Shown: positions 1 through 7,907 of the stretch, in pieces
Layout of the letters: the number at the start of each line of letters is the position of its first letter
How positions within the stretch are numbered: the stretch's first letter is position 1
DNA from: JAMLHH01 sp037189845
Lineage (GTDB): Bacteria > Bacteroidota > Bacteroidia > Chitinophagales > JADIYW01
NCBI GenBank assembly: GCA_037189845.1
Contig: JBBCIS010000008.1
Location: forward strand, 248,001-312,000
Direction: 5' to 3'
Length of the DNA stretch: 64,000 nucleotides
The notes under the pieces: model-generated
Told to the model about the DNA's origin: nothing
The model's database searches: none
The model's input: only the letters and a program-made list of their open reading frames with translations
Position numbers and translations under genes: made by a program

Positions 1-928
1 TTTTGATCAGGATGGCAATGACAACTAAAAGAGGTAAGAGTATAGTTACAGCTAATACAGAGATTGTAATATCTAAAATTTTTTTGACAGAGATCTGCCA
101 GGGTGTCATCACATCCGTATTGATGTCGATCAGAGGAGCTCCCAAAGGATTGCTGATTTTGGTATGTGAGGTCAGCGATTCATGTAATTCCGGAATGACT
201 TTGATTTTTATACCAGTATCATCTATCAGACTGATATAGGTAGAGAGCTGATCTTTCTCCTCTTTGGATAGTGCTAAAATTACATGTGTGTAGTGCGAGC
301 TTCTTAGTTTTGTTTCAAGTTCAGTGATAATGTATTCTTCTGTAGGGATTTCAACATGTATATTCTTAAGGTTTGTCCAGATGCTTTCTACGGATATTCC
401 CTGCAAAGGCTGTAACGTTTTTGCATCATTATAGATTTCTGCTATATCCGGATGATTTCCTATTATCAGCGTAGGGAATTTAATCCTGCCTGTTTTTATA
501 TCTGATTTGGCAGAAAATAACCATGCTATTCTGAAAAACAACGTAGGTATCAGATGCGTCAGAATCATGACATTCATCAGATAGTAATAATCTTTATAAT
601 TGTCAACCAGGTCATCCAGAACGACTAAAATACTCAGAAACAGACAGCCTAACAGACTTTGAACTATAGTCTTAAGAATTTCTGCAATTCTTGATTTGGT
701 ATATATACTCTGGTAAGTATTGGTCAGCGCATAGATGTATAGCCAGTACAGGCTGACCGCTATTCCACCATATAAAAAGTTATCGTCTTTCAGGTAAGTG
801 TGAATATCTATGGGAAGATGCTCGACTTCAGACTTCCTGATGACAAAGAAGACCAACCATCCTAAATATGCGGCTATTAAATCACTGATGATATATTTTT
901 TGATACCCGTAGGAGGAGGCTGGTGCAT
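1..928 (-). CDS. Polyprenyl glycosylphosphotransferase (sugar transferase), 3' end cut by window edge
   Basis: The minus-strand frame opens at ATG 928-926 and stays open for 309 codons to the window edge, so only the N-terminal two thirds is visible. It starts MHQPPPTGIKKYIISD and has several hydrophobic segments in the first 140 residues, then a soluble Rossmann-like stretch. At about residue 280 comes the sequence VKKILDITISVLAV followed by a proline-containing hydrophobic segment. That is the typical entry into the bacterial sugar transferase domain of the WbaP/ExoY family. Such enzymes move a sugar phosphate onto undecaprenyl phosphate at the inner membrane, the first step of exopolysaccharide or O-antigen synthesis. 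The catalytic part lies outside the window, so the sugar specificity cannot be judged. Confidence 0.8.
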   Translation of the reverse strand, partial: MHQPPPTGIKKYIISDLIAAYLGWLVFFVIRKSEVEHLPIDIHTYLKDDNFLYGGIAVSLYWLYIYALTNTYQSIYTKSRIAEILKTIVQSLLGCLFLSILVVLDDLVDNYKDYYYLMNVMILTHLIPTLFFRIAWLFSAKSDIKTGRIKFPTLIIGNHPDIAEIYNDAKTLQPLQGISVESIWTNLKNIHVEIPTEEYIITELETKLRSSHYTHVILALSKEEKDQLSTYISLIDDTGIKIKVIPELHESLTSHTKISNPLGAPLIDINTDVMTPWQISVKKILDITISVLAVTILLPLLVVIAILIK

Positions 929-995
929 GAATATTCAAATAATTTTATCTAAAATAGATTGATTTGTACTATTTCTAAATAAAATACTGCTTTTT

Positions 996-2198
996 TTATA
1001 CCGAAATAACGCCGGAACCTACCAGCTCTTCGTTCTCATGCCATGCTGCAAATTGCCCTGGCGCAATTCCTCTCTGCAGATTTTCAAATACAATATACAA
1101 TCCTTCCGGTCTTTGATATAAGCAGGCATTTTCCAAAGGCTGACGATAACGAATACGCAGTTGATAGTTTTTCTGCTCGCCATCAGTGAGTTGTAAATCT
1201 GTCCTGACCCAATGTGTTTCTTCTTTTGAGATAAATAATGCAGGTCTGTTGAGCCCGGGATGATCTTCACCTTTCCCTACATAAACATTATTGTCTTCAG
1301 TATTAATGCCAATAATCAGAATCGGCAGGTCATATCCCCCAATACCTAAACCTTTTCTTTGTCCGATAGTATAAAACTGAGCCCCTTTGTGTTTGCCTGC
1401 AACTTTACCCATTTCAGCTTTATATTCAATATTCCGAGCTAAAAGCGGCAATAAATCATCGCTTACCTGATCATACTGATAGTCGAAAGATTTGTAAAGA
1501 TCCAGATCAGCCGGAATTTCTATCACATTACCTTCTTTGGGTATTAATTGCTGTTGTAAGAATTCAGGTAATCTGACCTTCCCAATAAAGCAAAGTCCCT
1601 GAGAATCTTTTTTTGCTGCAGTTGCCAGGCCAGCTTCGGTAGCAATGGCTCTTACTTCTGATTTTTGTAAATCGCCGATAGGGAAGAGGGCGTATTTCAG
1701 CTGCTCCTGTGTTAATTGGCAAAGGAAATAGCTTTGATCCTTGCTTTTGTCCTTTCCTGCAAACAATCTATATACTTTTTGACCGTCAACTTCCAGCTCG
1801 TCTTTTCTGCAATAGTGACCTGTAGCTACATAATCTGCACCTAAGCTTAAAGCGGTTTTCAGGAAAATATCAAATTTGATTTCTCTGTTACAAAGAACAT
1901 CGGGATTAGGTGTCCGACCAGCTTCGTATTCTCTGAACATATAATTTACGATACGCTCTTTGTAGGTAGCACTTAAATCTATTACCTGAAATGGAATTCC
2001 CAGCTGCTGGGCCACAATCAGCGCATCATTACTGTCGTCCACCCATGGACATTCATTGTTGATGGTAACAGATTCATCGTTCCAGTTTCGCATAAACAGA
2101 CCTATGACATCAAAACCTTGTTGCTGCATGATATACGCAGTCACACTGGAATCTACTCCACCGGAAAGTCCGACTACTACCTTTTTGCGTTTTTCCAT
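996..2198 (-). CDS. mnmA: tRNA-specific 2-thiouridylase MnmA
   Basis: This 400-residue protein has the PP-loop SGGVDS at residues 12-17, which binds ATP and adenylates U34. The two catalytic cysteines are in place: C103 in VLCNREIKF and C203 in GLCFIGK. MnmA thiolates the wobble uridine of the Lys, Glu and Gln tRNAs using sulfur relayed from a cysteine desulfurase. The length fits a family that usually runs 350-400 residues, with a slightly enlarged middle section. The ATG at 2198 directly precedes the PP-loop strand, which makes the start secure. It is transcribed alone, apparently from just upstream, where GATATTTG differs from the Bacteroidota -7 box by one base. Confidence 0.97.
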   Translation of the reverse strand: MEKRKKVVVGLSGGVDSSVTAYIMQQQGFDVIGLFMRNWNDESVTINNECPWVDDSNDALIVAQQLGIPFQVIDLSATYKERIVNYMFREYEAGRTPNPDVLCNREIKFDIFLKTALSLGADYVATGHYCRKDELEVDGQKVYRLFAGKDKSKDQSYFLCQLTQEQLKYALFPIGDLQKSEVRAIATEAGLATAAKKDSQGLCFIGKVRLPEFLQQQLIPKEGNVIEIPADLDLYKSFDYQYDQVSDDLLPLLARNIEYKAEMGKVAGKHKGAQFYTIGQRKGLGIGGYDLPILIIGINTEDNNVYVGKGEDHPGLNRPALFISKEETHWVRTDLQLTDGEQKNYQLRIRYRQPLENACLYQRPEGLYIVFENLQRGIAPGQFAAWHENEELVGSGVISV

Positions 2199-2275
2199 TT
2201 CCCTGCAAATATCGTAAATCCTTGTTGTATAAATAAAAGCAAAAGGTTAAACAATTATATTGCTGACAGTATAAA

Positions 2276-2306
2276 ACAAAAATCCCCGACATCACTGCCG
2301 GGGATT
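2276..2306 (-). terminator. Rho-independent terminator of the 2326-2796 lipoprotein gene
   Basis: A perfect 8-bp inverted repeat AATCCCCG/CGGGGATT (2281-2288 and 2299-2306) lies 20 bases after the lipoprotein stop codon. On the minus strand it is followed by a run of five T. Confidence 0.75.
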
Positions 2307-2325
2307 CACTTTATGTTTTTTGAGA

Positions 2326-2796
2326 TTAATTTTCTAAGATGTTAGCGGAGAGTTTACCTTTTACAGTGCTTTCTCCCGAAGGAATCTCTACTTCAATGTT
2401 TGAGATTTCAACTCTTACTTTTCCACCAGAAACAGTAATTTTTGCTACATCACCTGATTTTCCTGTGCTGAAAGTGGTTTTGCTTTCAGATAAAGAAACA
2501 ATAGAAACATCATTTGCTCCTAATTCAGAACCAAGCGATTTAACAGTATAAGTTCCGGATGCAGTAGGTTTAGCAGAAAAAGCGATGCTTAATACACCTT
2601 TTGAGCCGATAGCTCCCAAGGTCGCACCTGAAAAACTTGGTTTTGCAAGTGAAGTCGCTAATTCATAAACAGTGCCGTCAATTACCCAGGTATTCTCTGC
2701 TACTGTGGCATTGTCTTCTTCTTCATCTTTTTTACAGCCAGTGAAAGTCATTGCGAAAGTGGCCATCATTAATAAAGCAATTAGTGATTTTTTCAT
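2326..2796 (-). CDS. Small Bacteroidota lipoprotein, unknown function
   Basis: This 156-residue protein begins MKKSLIALLMMATFAM and has the lipobox FTGC with the lipidated cysteine at residue 21. The cysteine is followed by KKDEEED. In Bacteroidota, acidic residues right after the lipid cysteine act as a surface-export signal, so exposure on the outer leaflet is likely. The rest is rich in Ser, Thr, Gly and Val, with alternating short strands that suggest a beta-sandwich. No catalytic motif is visible. The longer frame begins upstream at 2841, but the Met at 2796 immediately precedes a standard signal peptide and is chosen as the start. The gene stands alone and has its own hairpin terminator. 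Confidence 0.85.
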   Translation of the reverse strand: MKKSLIALLMMATFAMTFTGCKKDEEEDNATVAENTWVIDGTVYELATSLAKPSFSGATLGAIGSKGVLSIAFSAKPTASGTYTVKSLGSELGANDVSIVSLSESKTTFSTGKSGDVAKITVSGGKVRVEISNIEVEIPSGESTVKGKLSANILEN

Positions 2797-2904
2797 AAAT
2801 GTATTTTTTGGTTTTTTATGTTGTGTCCAATATACGTACATCTCGTTAAATATATTGCGAATGTGATCAGGAAAAAGATTTCTTTTGTGAAAATATTAAC
2901 AAGG

Positions 2905-3549
2905 TCAGAAGTTATTGTTAAGTGTTACGTAATTCATGCCAGCCTTATAATGTTGTTCGAACACATTCAGCAGAGATTCGTAAGCATACATATCCGAAAC
3001 CCAGTCTTTACCATTTATATCAATAATGACAACCTTAAGACCAGGATTTTGTTTGAAATATTCAAAATAAATTCTTTCAATTTTCCCAAGATAAAAACGG
3101 TTGATATTTTGCTCATAAGCTCTTCCGCGCTTTTGGATATTCTTTTTCAGCTGTTCAGTATCACCATGCAGGTAGAAAATGATTTCCGGCTTGGGTAATT
3201 TTTTCTGAATAATATCAAAAAAAGTAGAATAGAGCTTGAAGTCTCCCGGAGACAAATTGATCTTGGCAAAAAGCAGGGATTTTGCCATCATGTAATCTGC
3301 TATAATAAAATCCTTGAAAATATTAGGCTCGCTCAGGATGGTGTTGAGCTGTTTATATCTGTCTAAAAGAAAGGACATTTCCAGCTGAAGCGCATATTTT
3401 TCCTGATTTTCATAGAATTTAGACAAGTATGGATTTTCGTCAAATTCTTCCAGAATTAATCTGCCATTGTACACTTCAGAAAGTAACTGTGCCAATGTGG
3501 TTTTTCCGGCACCGATGTTTCCTTCTATTGCAATATATTTATAGTACAT
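2905..3549 (-). CDS. Deoxynucleoside kinase (copy 1)
   Basis: The 214-residue protein starts MYYKYIAIEG and continues into the P-loop GNIGAGKT at residues 10-17. Other family marks are the EEFDENPYL segment around residues 34-42, where an acidic residue acts as catalytic base, a DRY motif, and an arginine-rich lid (KRGRAYEQ). Members salvage deoxynucleosides by ATP-dependent 5'-phosphorylation in the cytoplasm. The exact substrate cannot be read from the sequence. The gene lies 12 bases downstream of folK on the same strand and is probably co-transcribed with it. A paralogue is present at 7252-7881. Confidence 0.9.
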   Translation of the reverse strand: MYYKYIAIEGNIGAGKTTLAQLLSEVYNGRLILEEFDENPYLSKFYENQEKYALQLEMSFLLDRYKQLNTILSEPNIFKDFIIADYMMAKSLLFAKINLSPGDFKLYSTFFDIIQKKLPKPEIIFYLHGDTEQLKKNIQKRGRAYEQNINRFYLGKIERIYFEYFKQNPGLKVVIIDINGKDWVSDMYAYESLLNVFEQHYKAGMNYVTLNNNF

Positions 3550-3561
3550 GATGAACAGATT

Positions 3562-4032
3562 TTATTGATCGGGGCTTTGACATTGTTGAAACAATTCTGA
3601 AATGCTTTTTTTCGTCACAGGGTCAATTATTTCAGGCGCGATTTCATTGAGTGGCTCCAATACAAATAACCTTTCTCTGAATAATGCGTGAGGAATAGTT
3701 AGTTTTTCATGGTACAAAACCCAGTCATTGAAAAGAATAATATCAATGTCAGCTGTCCTTGGCTGAAAATCACCTTTTTGAGTCCTTCCCAGTGTGTTTT
3801 CAATTTTCTGCAAAATTTTCAGTAATCCGAAAGGGTAGAGATCTGTACTGACTTTCAGAACCTGATTCAGATATGCAGGCTGTTCACCTTCCACACACCA
3901 GGGAGCGGTATCATATACAGCCGAACGTTCAGTAATTCTTATCTGATTTTTTTCCAGTAATTCGATGATTTGATTCAAATGGGCTTGCTTGTCACCCAGA
4001 TTGCTTCCTAATGATAAATAAACAACGTTCAA
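3562..4032 (-). CDS. folK: 2-amino-4-hydroxy-6-hydroxymethyldihydropteridine pyrophosphokinase (HPPK)
   Basis: FolK transfers pyrophosphate from ATP to 6-hydroxymethyl-7,8-dihydropterin in folate synthesis. The 156-residue protein has the N-terminal LSLGSNLGD, the pterin-contacting APW region, and the signature PRTADIDIILF near residues 91-101, whose two aspartates (95 and 97) bind magnesium. The distal IPHALFRERLFVLEPL is also typical. The reading frame starts with TTG at 4032, and no in-frame ATG precedes the essential first strand, so TTG is the likely initiator. The gene sits head to tail with the kinase at 2905 and is divergent from sppA across about 160 bases. Confidence 0.95.
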   Translation of the reverse strand: MNVVYLSLGSNLGDKQAHLNQIIELLEKNQIRITERSAVYDTAPWCVEGEQPAYLNQVLKVSTDLYPFGLLKILQKIENTLGRTQKGDFQPRTADIDIILFNDWVLYHEKLTIPHALFRERLFVLEPLNEIAPEIIDPVTKKSISELFQQCQSPDQ

Positions 4033-4182
4033 AGTAAGAGCGGAAATTTTATGTAAAAAAAGGGAACTTCCACGTGATTTTGTAAGGAAATCTTAATTTG
4101 AGTATTAATTTCTTTTGAAATTTTACATTTAATAATGCACAAAGAGATGTATAAGTCAATCGTAATAAATAATTTCGACCTT

Positions 4183-4190
4183 TAAATTTG
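4183..4190 (+). promoter_or_regulatory. Bacteroidota-type -7 box TAAATTTG before sppA
   Basis: TAAATTTG matches the Bacteroidota sigma-A -7 consensus TAnnTTTG exactly and ends five bases before the sppA ATG at 4196. With this geometry the transcript would begin at or next to the start codon. No clear -33 TTTG is seen at the usual spacing, so this is a candidate only. Confidence 0.4.
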
Positions 4191-4195
4191 AATGT

Positions 4196-5968
4196 ATGAA
4201 AAGCTTTCTGAAGCTGGTTTTTGCAACGATCGTAGGCGTCTTTATTTCTTTTTTCCTTTTATTCTTTGTTCTTGCAGGGATTGGGGGAAGTTCGTCAGCC
4301 CCTAAAATTTCGGCCAATAGTGTTTTGAAACTAAAACTAGTCGGAGAACTACCTGATTTGAGCGTAGATGATCCTTTTAGCTCTTTTGATCCTTTATCAG
4401 GTTCTTTTAATACTGAAGCAATTGTTGGCTTAAAAGAGGTGAAAGCAGTTCTGGAAGCAGCTGCCAAAGATGATAAAATCAAAGCAATCTGGCTGGATAC
4501 AGATGAATTAGCGGCAATGCCGGCTAACTCTATGGAACTGATCAGAAGCCTGGAAACATTTAAAAAGACCGGTAAATTAATATATGCTTATAGCAATAAC
4601 CTTTCTGAATTGAGCCTGATTGTCAACTCTGTTGCGGACAAATCATATTTGCATCCGATGGGTAATGTAGATTATAACGGGATTGCTACAGAAATTGTGT
4701 ATTATACCGGTTTACTGGAAAAGCTGAAAGTGCAACCTATGATTTTCTATGCGGGAGAATTTAAGAGTGCAACAGAACCTTTCAGACTAAAATCCATGAG
4801 TCCTGAAAACAGATTACAGGTAGAAACTTACCTGAACTCGATTCATGACAATTATCTGGCTAAATTATCAGAATATAGAAAGATCAGTGTAGACAGTCTG
4901 AATATACTGGCTGACAATCTGGATGTATTCATGTCCGAGGATGCATTGAAGTATAGGCTGGTAGATGGTCTGAGATATGAAGATGAAGTAGAAGCTGAGT
5001 TGAAAGAGAAATTTGGTTATGATGCTGACAAAAAACTGGAAGTAGTTTCCTTAAGCACTTACAAATCCTCCATTGACACAGAAAAGACAGAAGGAAAAGG
5101 TAAAAGCAAAATAGCAGTGATCTACGCTGAAGGAGAAATTAAGGACGGATCAGGTTCCACTTCGGGTAGTATACATGGAAGAGAGTACGTAAAGCTTATA
5201 AAAGAAGCTCACTCTGATAAAGATGTAAAGGCAATCGTATTAAGAGTAAATTCTCCGGGAGGAAGCGCATTTGCGTCAGAGCAGATCCTGAGAGAAATCA
5301 AGCTGGCACAGAAAAAAATGCCGGTAGTGATTTCTATGGGAAATCTGGCTGCATCAGGAGGTTACTATATTTCTACATCTGCCAATAAGATAGTTGCTGA
5401 ACCTACAACTATTACAGGATCTATTGGTGTATTTGGGATGATGTTTAATGTGGAGCAGGCTTTGAATACGAACCTTGGGCTAACTTTTGACAGAGTGAAA
5501 ACAAATACGTATGCTGATTTTGGTTCTGGTGTAAAACAGTGGGACGAGAAAGAAAAAGCATTAGTAACCAAAAGTGTACAGAATACCTATCAGATCTTCC
5601 TGAAACATGTATCAGAAGGTAGAAAAATGACAGTAGAAGATGCTGACAAAATCGCAAGAGGCAGAGTATGGACCGGTGCTGATGCACATAAATTAGGATT
5701 GGTGGATACTTTAGGCAACCTGGATACAGCAATAGAAATTGCACAAAAACTCGCTAAGCTTGATGCTTATCAGATTCAGAATTATCCGGCATCAAAATCT
5801 ATGATGGAAATCATCATGGAGAAAATTTCCGGTGAAAAAGAAGAATCTGTAGATGAAGTGCTGGCTAAAACATTCGGAGAGGAATACTTTTACCTCAAAC
5901 AAATCAGCAGTTTAAAATCGATGAGCGGAATTCAGGCAAGAATTCCTTACGCTATCAGATTCAAATAA
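4196..5968 (+). CDS. sppA: Signal peptide peptidase SppA, 67K type
   Basis: This 590-residue inner-membrane serine protease degrades leftover signal peptides. An N-terminal membrane anchor covers about residues 6-28. Two tandem S49/ClpP-like domains follow, as in the long SppA form. The N-terminal half supplies the general-base lysine (K190 in GEFKSATEPF) and the C-terminal half supplies the nucleophile (S387 in LAASGGYY, after NSPGGSAFASE). The length matches the duplicated E. coli-type enzyme. The gene is monocistronic, with a hairpin terminator at 5991-6019, and is divergent from folK. Confidence 0.95.
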   Translation: MKSFLKLVFATIVGVFISFFLLFFVLAGIGGSSSAPKISANSVLKLKLVGELPDLSVDDPFSSFDPLSGSFNTEAIVGLKEVKAVLEAAAKDDKIKAIWLDTDELAAMPANSMELIRSLETFKKTGKLIYAYSNNLSELSLIVNSVADKSYLHPMGNVDYNGIATEIVYYTGLLEKLKVQPMIFYAGEFKSATEPFRLKSMSPENRLQVETYLNSIHDNYLAKLSEYRKISVDSLNILADNLDVFMSEDALKYRLVDGLRYEDEVEAELKEKFGYDADKKLEVVSLSTYKSSIDTEKTEGKGKSKIAVIYAEGEIKDGSGSTSGSIHGREYVKLIKEAHSDKDVKAIVLRVNSPGGSAFASEQILREIKLAQKKMPVVISMGNLAASGGYYISTSANKIVAEPTTITGSIGVFGMMFNVEQALNTNLGLTFDRVKTNTYADFGSGVKQWDEKEKALVTKSVQNTYQIFLKHVSEGRKMTVEDADKIARGRVWTGADAHKLGLVDTLGNLDTAIEIAQKLAKLDAYQIQNYPASKSMMEIIMEKISGEKEESVDEVLAKTFGEEYFYLKQISSLKSMSGIQARIPYAIRFK

Positions 5969-5990
5969 AGAGTAGTTTTCTATTAATTGA

Positions 5991-6019
5991 AGGCAGTCCG
6001 TTTGAGGATTGCCTTTTTT
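5991..6019 (+). terminator. Terminator of sppA
   Basis: The arms AGGCAGTCC and GGATTGCCT form a 9-bp stem with one G-T wobble and a six-base loop, followed by six T. It lies 22 bases after the sppA stop codon. Confidence 0.85.
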
Positions 6020-6126
6020 ATATATCTTCGGGTTCAGATGGCTATTATTTTTGTATTACTTACATATAAATTGGCAGTTGTTTTGTTTGGTATTTTAGGT
6101 GATCGATTTTAAGTGAAGTATTGTAT

Positions 6127-6705
6127 ATGAAAAATTTGTTTTTACTGGTATTGCTCAGTGGTGTATTATTAAGCTGCAACAGAAGCGGTGGAGGCGATAT
6201 CACTTACAAAAATGCTTACAATGTCAGTCTCAATGGACTGAATAAGAAAAGAGGTGAAGTCAGTGCCTTGATTGCTTTTCAGAATAACTATGAATCTACT
6301 GATTTTAAGCTGAAGGATGTTAATGTAGATATTCTGGTAGATGGAATAGATGTGGGTACATATTTTTCTACTCAGCCTGTCAGCATTAAAGCTCAGTCAG
6401 AAGCCAAAGTTCCTTTAAGCTACAGTATCGATAATAGCAAGCTTCAGAATGAAGACGGTTCTTATGCATCTTCTTTTGTAGTAGAATTGAACGGAACTGC
6501 TACTTTTACGAATAGTAACGGGGTAGAAGAAGCGATCAGCTTTAAGCATAAGGAGACGATACAACCTGTAGTTCCTAAAAAGCAAAGAAAAAATGCCAGA
6601 GAAGAAAAAGTGACTTCATCCGATAAAGATGGTGACGACACCAAATTGAAAAGGTCAGAAGTGCGAAAGCTGCAAAAAATGAAGAGACGACAAGGCCAGG
6701 AGTAA
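6127..6705 (+). CDS. LEA type 2-like lipoprotein
   Basis: This 192-residue protein starts MKNLFLLVLL and has the lipobox LLSC with the cysteine at residue 17. The mature part begins with a Ser/Gly-rich linker. The central part (roughly 35-125) has the pattern of one LEA-2 or WHy-like beta-sandwich: a variable strand, a segment LKDVNVDILVDGIDVGTY, then a stretch SEAKVPLSYSI typical of the last strands. The last 50 residues are very basic and Lys/Glu-rich. No enzyme motif is visible. A TTG two codons upstream extends the frame, but the ATG at 6127 starts a proper signal peptide. The gene ends directly against the next one, so the two are likely translated together. The family assignment rests on pattern likeness. 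Confidence 0.65.
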   Translation: MKNLFLLVLLSGVLLSCNRSGGGDITYKNAYNVSLNGLNKKRGEVSALIAFQNNYESTDFKLKDVNVDILVDGIDVGTYFSTQPVSIKAQSEAKVPLSYSIDNSKLQNEDGSYASSFVVELNGTATFTNSNGVEEAISFKHKETIQPVVPKKQRKNAREEKVTSSDKDGDDTKLKRSEVRKLQKMKRRQGQE

Positions 6706-7182
6706 ATGCTAAGGTTTTTTAAAATTTCTATTCTGATATCAGCGATGTTATTGCTGGTATCTTTTACTGATGACAAACCGGTTCAGGATCCTTATTTCGT
6801 AAAAATGAAAGGATTTAAGGTATTGTCATTTAATCTGCAGAAAATTGAAATATTCTCTACATCTGTTTTTTACAATACATACAAAAATAAGGCAAGACTG
6901 CAGGAAGTAGATGTCGATGTTTACCTGGATGGAAAGCTTCTTGGTAAAATTGTCAATCAGGATGATGTAGCTATTCCAAAATTAAGTGCATTTGATGTTC
7001 CGTTGCTGTTTAAGCTGGAACCTCCCGGACCTGCATTGAGAAATTCTCTTTGGCAGGGAACAAAGCTACTCACCGGGAGAAAGGTTAAAATCAAATATGA
7101 AGGATTTATCAAATTGCGGGTAGTGGGGATTATTCCCATTAAAGTAAAGTTTGAAGACGAGATCTTATACGGTTTATATTAA
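6706..7182 (+). CDS. LEA type 2-like secreted or anchored protein
   Basis: The ATG follows the preceding stop codon with no gap. The 158-residue product has an N-terminal hydrophobic segment (about residues 5-20) ending in SFTDD, which is a signal peptide or signal anchor. The body repeats the features of its neighbour: VDVDVYLDGKLLGKI around residues 67-81, then IPKLSAFDVPLLFKL. These resemble the LEA type 2 strand pattern. The pair looks like an old tandem duplication with a lipid-anchored and a non-lipidated partner, and a shared periplasmic or envelope role is an inference. The gene is convergent with the kinase at 7252. Confidence 0.65.
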   Translation: MLRFFKISILISAMLLLVSFTDDKPVQDPYFVKMKGFKVLSFNLQKIEIFSTSVFYNTYKNKARLQEVDVDVYLDGKLLGKIVNQDDVAIPKLSAFDVPLLFKLEPPGPALRNSLWQGTKLLTGRKVKIKYEGFIKLRVVGIIPIKVKFEDEILYGLY

Positions 7183-7251
7183 AAATTGACAATTGTTGAT
7201 TTTAGATGTGCGGTTACAATCGTAAAATCTACCATCGTAATTCGTAAATTA

Positions 7252-7881
7252 TTAGAATAATCCGAACAGCTCAGCGTTTATCTTTTCGACTACTTTACCG
7301 AAATCTTCTTTGTTTTCAGCAAAGTTGAGATTGTCAACGGATATCACTAAAAGTTTTCCGACTTTATAATTTTCAATCCAGTTCTCGTAATACTGATTGA
7401 GTTGCTTCAGATAATCGAGCCTGATATTATCTTCATAATCCCGGCCTCTTTTTTCTATCTGATTCACTAATGTGGAAAGAGATGACTTTAAGTAGATCAG
7501 CAAATCCGGAGGATTAATTTGTTTGGTGATACTTTTAAACAGGCTGATGTAATTTTCAAAATCTCTGGTTGTCATCAGTCCCATTTCATGCAGATTGGGT
7601 GCAAAGATGTGGGCATCTTCATAGATGGTACGATCCTGTATTACTACATTTTCACCATGTTGAATTTCAATGATCTGCTGCAGACGTTTATTCAGGAAAT
7701 AAACCTGGAGATTAAAGGACCACCTGGGCATATCCTGATAGAAATCATTGAGATATGGATTGTTTTCGACATCCTCATACCGAGGCTCCCATCCGTAATG
7801 TTTTGCCAGCAGTTCGGTGAGCGTAGTTTTACCGGCACCGATATTTCCGGCAATTGCGATATGTTTGATTGAGTTACTAAT
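7252..7881 (-). CDS. Deoxynucleoside kinase (copy 2), apparent ATT start codon
   Basis: The frame encodes a complete deoxynucleoside kinase of about 209 residues: HIAIAGNIGAGKTTL (P-loop), a catalytic-base segment EDVENNPYL, a DRT motif (QDRTIYED) and an arginine lid (EKRGRDYED). The first in-frame ATG is at 7731, after the P-loop and the acidic segment, and starting there would give a dead enzyme. Upstream of the P-loop, back to an in-frame TAA, there is no ATG, GTG or TTG. The best candidates are ATT at 7881 (giving ISNSIKHIAIAGN) or ATC at 7869. The gene lies just downstream of trpS on the same strand. A sequence error changing ATG to ATT is the main alternative. Confidence 0.8.
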   Translation of the reverse strand: MSNSIKHIAIAGNIGAGKTTLTELLAKHYGWEPRYEDVENNPYLNDFYQDMPRWSFNLQVYFLNKRLQQIIEIQHGENVVIQDRTIYEDAHIFAPNLHEMGLMTTRDFENYISLFKSITKQINPPDLLIYLKSSLSTLVNQIEKRGRDYEDNIRLDYLKQLNQYYENWIENYKVGKLLVISVDNLNFAENKEDFGKVVEKINAELFGLF

Positions 7882-7907
7882 GGCTTTGGAGTTTTAAAGT
7901 GATCAAA

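Noticed and set aside
7183..7251. Short direct repeats of the kind ATCGTAA / TTCGTAA between convergent genes
   Set aside because: The pieces are short and the pattern is common low-complexity intergenic filler; a similar run of CTCAATAC-like pieces at 20190-20240 supports this view.
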